From assembly GCA_900074885.1 (NCBI GenBank), contig FJUW01000011.1, positions 1 through 64,000 of the forward strand: 64,000 nt of DNA. Reading direction: 5' to 3'. Every line of letters starts with the position of its first letter. Position 1 is the first letter of the stretch. Positions 57,501 to 64,000 of the stretch are shown here, piece after piece. The DNA is from Rhynchosporium graminicola. Its lineage: Eukaryota; Ascomycota; Leotiomycetes; Helotiales; Ploettnerulaceae. The notes beneath the pieces were generated by a model. That model was given only the letters and a program-made list of their open reading frames with translations, searched no databases and had not been told where the DNA came from. Position numbers and translations under genes: made by a program.

Positions 57501-59370
57501 ATTAAGCTATTTATAGAGACTCTTAGCTTATTTATACTAACTATAATCGGATATATAAATTACTTACCTCCTATTAGAGAGTTAAAGTCTAGATTAGAGA
57601 GATTATATTTATATAGACCTAGGAAGGAGTTTTTACTTAAGCCTTATCGTTTCCCTCTAGTATTAGTCCAGATTCGGAAGGTATATGTTCTATTACTTCC
57701 TTAGTTACTTAATCCTCTTCCGGAAATTCGTTAATTAATTAAACCTTAGGCAGGTTAGGGCAGTCTAGCTTAATATAACTAAGCTATTTATAACTATAAT
57801 ACCTAAGGGGTTCTCCGGTCGAGGTAGTAGAGCGTTTTAGCGCAGAGGGAGTACTAGCCCGTACTAAGGTAGAAGTATATACGTATAATATAGGAGTAGT
57901 TTATTAAGGAGCTAAGCTTAAGGACTAGTAAGAGGTAGAACTAGTAGTAGTTATAGTAGTAATAGTAAGCTTACGGTACTATACCTAGGTAGTAGCTTTC
58001 TCGGGATAAGTATATTCTAAGTTATAGTAACGCTTAGTATTAAAAGAAAGTAAGGATCTAACTATAGAAGCGTAATTCTTATTCTATATTAGTTTAATAA
58101 TAAGAGTTAAAGCGCGTAAGGATAGTATAATCTTATCTTATATATAAAAGAATTACTCTTTCTTTTTAACTTTACCTTAGATAATAGCGCTTTGAAATTA
58201 ATTATAAAACTTAGCGAAAGTCTCGCGTATATAGCTAAGTTATTATATTTCTAAGTAGTAGAAAGCGTTATAGTAGTTATCTTCCTCTAAACCGGTAAGA
58301 AAGTTCTCTTCTAATAAGGAGATTATTTTATCGCTAGTTTTAAACTTATTAGTAAGGTACTAAAGCGTAAGATACTCCTTAGCTAATCTAATAACTAACC
58401 CTTATACGAGAACGCGCCGGGAGAAGTCCGTAGGGTAATAGTTAGCGTTTATAGCTAGCTAGTCTCGTATCGATACTCTCTATTAGAGGAAAGTAAAGTC
58501 TAATCTATTATCTAGGGGTAGGATCTTCTTAGTAAGATAAGACTTCTTAGGGCGTAACTCTACTAATTCGGCGCCGGGAGAGGGAAATAGTTTATTAGGA
58601 ATAGTATCCTCTCTCTTAGTACTATATATCGGAATAGAGTTTATTAAGTTATTAAATTCCGCTATACGCGGAGATTATAGTATTAGTTCTAGTAAGAGAG
58701 TCGAAAATAAGTAAAGGACCCTTATAAGGAACTTATCTTATATAGAGATTAGTCTATCTATAGTATCTTCTAGAGAGTTATTCTTTTCCTCCTAATCCGC
58801 TAATCGTTATAAGAGGGAATAGATCAGGTTCGAGTTACTTATAGTAGTAGGAGTACTTAGCGATTATACTCCTAGTGAATTTCGCTTTTATTTTCCTTTC
58901 TCTCTTAGTTAGTACTTTCTTAATAAGGTATTAATATTCTCTAAGATAAGAGAAGTTTAGGGTAAGGAAGGGTATAATAGATTAGGTTCGGAGGTAGAGC
59001 AGGAGGGATCGCGTCAGGTTCCCCTAGAACTAGAGGAGTCTCTAGTTTATTAGTTAAGAGCTATAATAGTAGCTCGAAAAGGGGTATATCAGGGCTATTT
59101 CGGTAGCGATACGTAGAAATTAAAGTTCCGAGGTATTTATTATACTTTCTTTAAAATCTATCTATAATTCCTTTATACTAAGAGAGTTATTAAAAGAGAA
59201 TAAGAAAAGACCTCCTCTATTATACTATTTGCGATAAGCTAAATTAAACCCTGATTTATAGTTATCCGAGAGATCTCTAGTATCTTAGCTATATACAAGT
59301 AGTTATCGAATAACTAACTTAGTAGTAAGATATTATAGTAAGCTATCTCTAGCTATCTTAATCTTTTTAT
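54580..59370 (-). pseudogene. gypsy gag-pol of A4 with chromodomain, interrupted by gap
   Basis: The chromodomain tail (KLRDF) lies near 54731-54747 and the RT core region near 56130-56170 on the minus strand. The part between, mostly integrase and RNase H, is in the sequence gap. The gag side runs to about 59370. RIP stops are present, though fewer than in A0. Confidence 0.72.
55136..55787. other. Assembly gap of 652 N inside A4
   Basis: The flanks correspond to A2 14027 and 15647, so the missing part should be about 1619 bp. The N run is therefore not the true size. Confidence 0.95.
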
Positions 59371-59374
59371 TTAA

Positions 59375-59642
59375 TATAATAATATAAGACTTAAGGCGGT
59401 ATATAAGTAAGAATAAACGAGTAGAGAGGCTAAGAGCGATCTTATATAGTCTACTACGAAGGAAATAAAAAGATAAGGAAAGAAGAAGAAGAGAGATAAA
59501 GTGTAAGGCACCTTATATATATATACTAGTACTAGTCCGATATTATACCGGGTCGGATACTAGTTCTGCCGGGATACCTATGAACTTGGGCCCTGTTATC
59601 TATCCTTCTTCTCATATGACATTCAGGTGAGCTGTCGTCACA
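59375..59642 (-). repeat. A4 right (5') LTR, 268 bp
   Basis: Starts TATAATAATATAAG and ends GTGAGCTGTCGTCACA, the best preserved LTR end in the window; it reveals the inverted terminal repeat of the family. Confidence 0.9.
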
Positions 59643-59647
59643 ATTAT

Positions 59648-62600
59648 TCTTTAATATATACTTATATTAAGCTTAGTAGAAGCTAAATTTTCCTATTAAC
59701 TCGTATAATACTATTCTTAATTATATTTCTTATAATATATTCCTTAGTTTTATCTAAAGATATTCTATCTTTCTCCTAGGCCTCTTTTAAAGTATTATAC
59801 TAAGGTCTCTTAATTTCTTACTTAATCGTAGTAGCTTCTCGAATATTAGTAACTATATCTCTATTATCTAGCTATCTAAGTAAAGTAATCTTATTATAGA
59901 CCTTATTATTCTTATAACTTAGTAATCTGCTTAGAGTATCTACTCGTATATTATCTTTTTCTTATATATACTTAATAACTAGATTAAAAGAAATAAGTTC
60001 CTCGGACTATTAGGCTAATTAACGATTATCTAAGACCTTAGTAGTTATAAAGGTTCGAAGATTCATATAGTTAGTATAGATAATAACTAGGAACTTAACT
60101 CCTTATAAGTATATTTTCTAGTATTTAAATACTTTAATAATCGCTATAAGTTCTTTCTTATAGATATTATAATTCTATTTAACTAGAGATATTTTTTCTA
60201 AAAATTAAGTAACTAAGTATAATTATCTTTTATTATCTCGCTATAAGTATATTACGCTAATATAAGTATTAGAAGTATCTATCTCTATTATACTTTCCTT
60301 CTCTTTATCGAAACTATATAAGATTAGTTCTTTTATAAACTCTTTCTTAATTCTCTAAAACGCTTCCTTATACTAGCTAGTTTAAGTAAAAGTAATACCT
60401 TTCCTTATTAAGCTTTTAAGTAGTTTAGTAATCTTAGAATAGTTTCTAATAAACTATTAGTAGAAGTTAGCGAAACCTAATTATAACTATATATCCTTAA
60501 TATTCTTTAGTAATTCCTATTTCTTTATAGCTTTAATTTTCTCTAAGTTAATACTTATCTCTTCTAAGCGAATAATATACTTTAGAAAAATAACTTACTT
60601 AACTAAGAATTTATATTTCGATATCTTTAGTCTAGAATCTACTTTATTTAGTGCTTCTATAACTTAAGTAATATAGCCCTAGTATATCTCGATAGTTTCC
60701 GAGTATATTAAGAAATTATCTAGATAATATATAGCGAATTTCCTAATAAAGTCCTTAAGAATATCATTATTCTATCTTTAATACGTAGCTAGAGTATTAG
60801 TTAAGCCGAATAGTATTACTATATATTCCTATAACTCTAAAGGTAATACTGAAGTAGTCTTCTACTCGTATCCCTTCTTAATTCAGATTAGATTAAACGC
60901 GTTATATTAATCTAACTTAATATATATCTTTACTCTAGCTAGCTTATCTTATAAATACTAAGTATTTAGTAAAAGATATATATCCCTTATAATTCTACTA
61001 TTAATTATCCGATAGTCTCTATAAGATCTTCTCTTAGGATCTCTTACATTTTTAACTACTAATATATTAATAATATATAATAACTTAGATTTCCAAATCT
61101 ATTCTTTCTTTATATTTAACTTCTAATACTCCTTAAGTATCCTTATAATATTATAGTTATAATAGCGAAGTTTCTCTACGATAAGTATAAATCTATCCTA
61201 AAAGTTTATCTTATAATCCTAAGGTTTATACTTAAGTAGAACTCTTATATCCTGCGGATCCTCGAATAATTTTAAGAACTTCTTATATAGTTCGAGTAGC
61301 TATTCCTAAATATTATCTATTTAACTAAGATAATTCCTAAGTTCTATCTAACTAGAAACCCGACTTAACTAGCTAGAGTCTATTAGTATTATTATTAAAG
61401 AGATAGCGCTAGCTTCTTATTTACTAGCTAGTTAATTATACTTATATTTATAGTTACTAAATATAACTCTCTTAGTTACTTAGTTTATACTAGGATTATA
61501 GTTATATAGCTATAATATTCCTAATATAATATCGTATTATTTAGTAAGTATAATATCGAAGTAGAGTATTTCTTTATATCTATTAATAATTATCTTTATT
61601 CCTCTTATTCTTCTATAGACTTATCTATCTAATCTAATACTTTTCTTATCTAATAAGATAAAGCGATATAGTTTCAGATTAATAATAATAGGAATATTCT
61701 ATTTCTCGACGAAAGCTAGGTTTATAAAGTATTTATATAAATTAATAAGTGCTTTTATCTTAATATTATCTATTATAACTAATAAGATTAACTAATCGAA
61801 CTCTCTAGTAGTAGTAAGCTCTAAGTATAATAGTTCTATTAAGAAGTAATTATATACTTCTTTAATAATTCTTCTTATTATTCTATCTAATTAAGTCCTA
61901 AGGCTAAGTTCATAAGTAATTAAGATATAGAGTATATAATAATAGAGATTAGCCTGCCCTTAGATTAGATCTAGTACTATTTTCTAATAAGTAGCTAGTT
62001 CTAAGAAGTACTATCTTCTCTGCTAATAGCGTTCCCTTTCTATTTCCTTAATAATAGTCTAAGTATCTTTAATTCGAAGGAACTAATCTAATTATTCGAA
62101 TTCCTTTAGTTTAAGTTCTCCTTTGAGATTAGCTATATAATAATCTAGTTAATCCTTAATATCCCTTATATTAACTTAGAATATAATAGTAATAGTATTA
62201 TAATAAGTAATAATATAATCTATATCTAAGTTAAGTATATTATAAGTTTAGTAATGTTCTATAAAATCAGACTTAGTTCTATTATAAACTTATATTCTTC
62301 TTCTATTATTATGATTTCGAACAGTCTAGTTCTTATTATTATATAGAAGATTATTATATAAATAGTTTCTTTTATCTATAATACTTTAGCTTTCTTAGTC
62401 TTTATTTAAAAGTTTAACTAAGTTCTTTTCGAATTCTTCGCTAGATTTATAAGCTATAAAGTCCTGCGAACTCTATTCTACGCTAGAAACTTCTTAGTAA
62501 TTAGACTTTCTTTTAGCTAGTCCGAATTCTCTCTTAAGTTTATTCTAAGGTTTCCTTTCCTATTTCTTCTTCTAAGAATAATTATATATAAGGTATCTTA

Positions 62601-63420
62601 GCTTACTATATATATAATAGAGACCTTTCTCTTTATATTTATCTTTCTTAGCTTAGCCCTTAGATCCTCTTTCTATTCTATTTATTTCTATCAGATTATA
62701 ATAGTTATATTTATTATTTAAGTAAAGTTAGAAATTTCCTTAATATTTACTATATTATTATAGAAATTAAGGTTTCTAGAGGTAAATAAGTATAAAATAC
62801 CCTCCTTTCTCTTTCGCTTATTTCTAGATTCGTTTATCGATAGTAGTAGACGTTTTAATTAAATCCTCTAGGTTATCTAGTTTATTTATCCTAAAGAGCT
62901 TATCCTTAATATAGTTCTTAAGGCCTTAATAGTATTAGGCTCTTAATCTATTATCTATCTAGTCTAGCTATATAGAGTAGTAATAGAACTTAGGAGTATA
63001 TTCGTAAATAGATCCTCGCTATCGAATTCCGAGTAGGTGCTTCTTAGCTTATTTTTTCTTATTAGAGTCTCTAAAGACTCTTTTAATAGTAATAATAAAG
63101 CTTATAATAGTTCGAAAGATAACTTGACTCTTTTTAGTTATAGCGATAGAATAAGCCCTAGTTAGATATCGATTAAGTAAGTAATTACTTAAAGCTAGTT
63201 CGATCTAGTGAGCTATAGTATTATAAAGAAACGAAATAATCTATAGTACTTTAAGAGAATATGCTTCGAACTTATCTCTATTAAAAGCGAAGTATATTTA
63301 GTATTAAAGAATAAATTATCCTAAGTTATTATAGTTTCTATAATAAGTATTAAGTAAGTTGACTCGAGGTAGAGTAACTTTATTAGTCTTCTTCGTCTTA
63401 TTAACTTAGGATCTTTCTCC
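59648..63420 (-). pseudogene. B2 gag and N-terminal pol
   Basis: Continues B2 after A4 and aligns with B1 27950-31731. The RT core region lies near 60700-60735 on the minus strand. The gag side reaches about 63420, next to the intact form (CTAAT at 63426-63430) of the site that D occupies in B1. RIP stops throughout. Confidence 0.72.
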
Positions 63421-63487
63421 TATAACTAATCTTTCTTTAAGGGCTATTTCGTTTTTACTAATAATACTTTAAGTAAAGTACTTAAAG

Positions 63488-63944
63488 TATAATATTCTTA
63501 GTTCTAACTAATATATAGTATATAAGCTTATTAGTTAGTATTAGCTATAAAGTAAAGTAAATAAGAAGTTCGGTTCTTAATTAGAATTAAGACGTTATAA
63601 GCAGGTATTAATTACTATATAAAATTTGAGCACGAAGCTCTTATCTAGTAGTAGAAATACTAGTCTTATATAAGACCTTCTCCTTTATTAGGAGTCTTCT
63701 ACTTAGGGAGTCCTTTATATAGAGTCCGACTCCATTTTCTGGACTCCCGCTAAGCTAGACTCTATCACGTGATCCTAGATCACTAGTCGCTAATTTATAC
63801 TATAACCGTATTAGTACTATTCTCCTAGTAGTACTAACTCTCCCTTAGTACTAAAACCCGTTTAGTAAGTACTATATAGTAGTACTATCAGTATTCTGGT
63901 GCTAAGACGGTTTTAGTACTAAGAACTTTACCGGGTTCGTGATA
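63488..63944 (-). repeat. B2 right (5') LTR, 457 bp
   Basis: Starts TATAATATTC and ends GGTTCGTGATA. Equal in length to the left LTR, and followed by the ATTCT duplication. Confidence 0.9.
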
Positions 63945-63949
63945 ATTCT

Positions 63950-64000
63950 CCCTGAATAAGATTTAATACTTTAGCTATAATATCTACCTCCTCTAAGGGC
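63950..64000 (-). mobile_element. Family E, continuation after B2
   Basis: The sequence after the second ATTCT joins in sense with 50588: TTTTCATATTCT continues as CCCTGAATAAG. This is the resumed host element, cut by the window end. Confidence 0.65.

Larger units (their letters stand above)
52833..59642 (-). mobile_element. A4, family A Ty3/gypsy chromovirus inside B2
   Basis: Complete in structure: LTRs 52833-53100 and 59375-59642, both 268 bp, and target duplication ATTAT. It contains a run of N (55136-55787). With the gap filled to the length of the same part of A2 (1619 bp), the element would be 7777 bp, against 7778 bp for A2. It is less mutated than A0 and close to A2. Confidence 0.9.
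50594..63944 (-). mobile_element. B2, family B Ty3/gypsy element with A4 inside
   Basis: A complete element with two 457-bp LTRs and a 5-bp target duplication ATTCT (50589-50593 and 63945-63949). Without A4 and its duplicated target it is about 6.5 kb. Internally it aligns with B1 except between 51090 and 51560, where the antisense frame has diverged. It is inserted in E and reads leftward, as E does. Confidence 0.9.

Noticed and set aside
1..64000. tRNA and rRNA genes
   Set aside because: No cloverleaf-like or rRNA-like segment was recognised by eye on either strand; only a tRNA-complementary primer site was seen.

Overview
The window looks like a transposon-rich, AT-rich compartment of a filamentous ascomycete (Pezizomycotina) genome. 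About 95% of it is LTR retrotransposon sequence with the mark of repeat-induced point mutation (RIP): CpA and TpG are almost absent, TpA is in excess, CpG is kept, and old coding frames are cut by TAA/TAG stops where Gln or Trp codons are expected. I assigned repeat families by aligning copies within the window by eye and by recognising protein motifs. No database search was possible, and family letters (A to G) are mine.

Layout. 1-1366: 3' end of a plus-strand Ty3/gypsy chromovirus (F) with integrase tail, chromodomain, polypurine tract and LTR. 1367-3609: minus-strand Ty1/copia remnant (G) with gag and a half-tRNA-type primer site. 3613-40669: a nested stack. The oldest member, A0, is present as three pieces. 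It was entered by A1 (target duplication GGGAT), whose right LTR was entered by A2 (CTTCT). A0 was also entered by family C. A chimeric B element (B1) follows, with non-matching flanks, and it carries a plus-strand chromovirus D (CTAAT). 40670-41397: a degraded stretch. 41398-43950: the only island without RIP, holding one BAHD-type acyltransferase gene with a 57-bp intron and a premature TGA near its end. 43960-50593: minus-strand gypsy E, which resumes at 63950. E was entered by B2 (ATTCT), and B2 by A4 (ATTAT). Four of these insertions are confirmed by an empty site in a sister copy within the window.

The most unusual observation is that families A and B both carry an extra coding frame between the end of pol and the 3' LTR, on the strand opposite to gag-pol, so that it converges on pol. 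It is visible in all four A copies and both B copies, and I do not recognise the products. None of the retrotransposon genes is intact. The only host-type gene, the acyltransferase, keeps its HxxxD catalytic motif but lacks other cluster genes next to it.

Two assembly problems can be measured from sister copies: the 652-N gap in A4 stands for about 1.6 kb, and a single N at 11542 hides about 0.76 kb.
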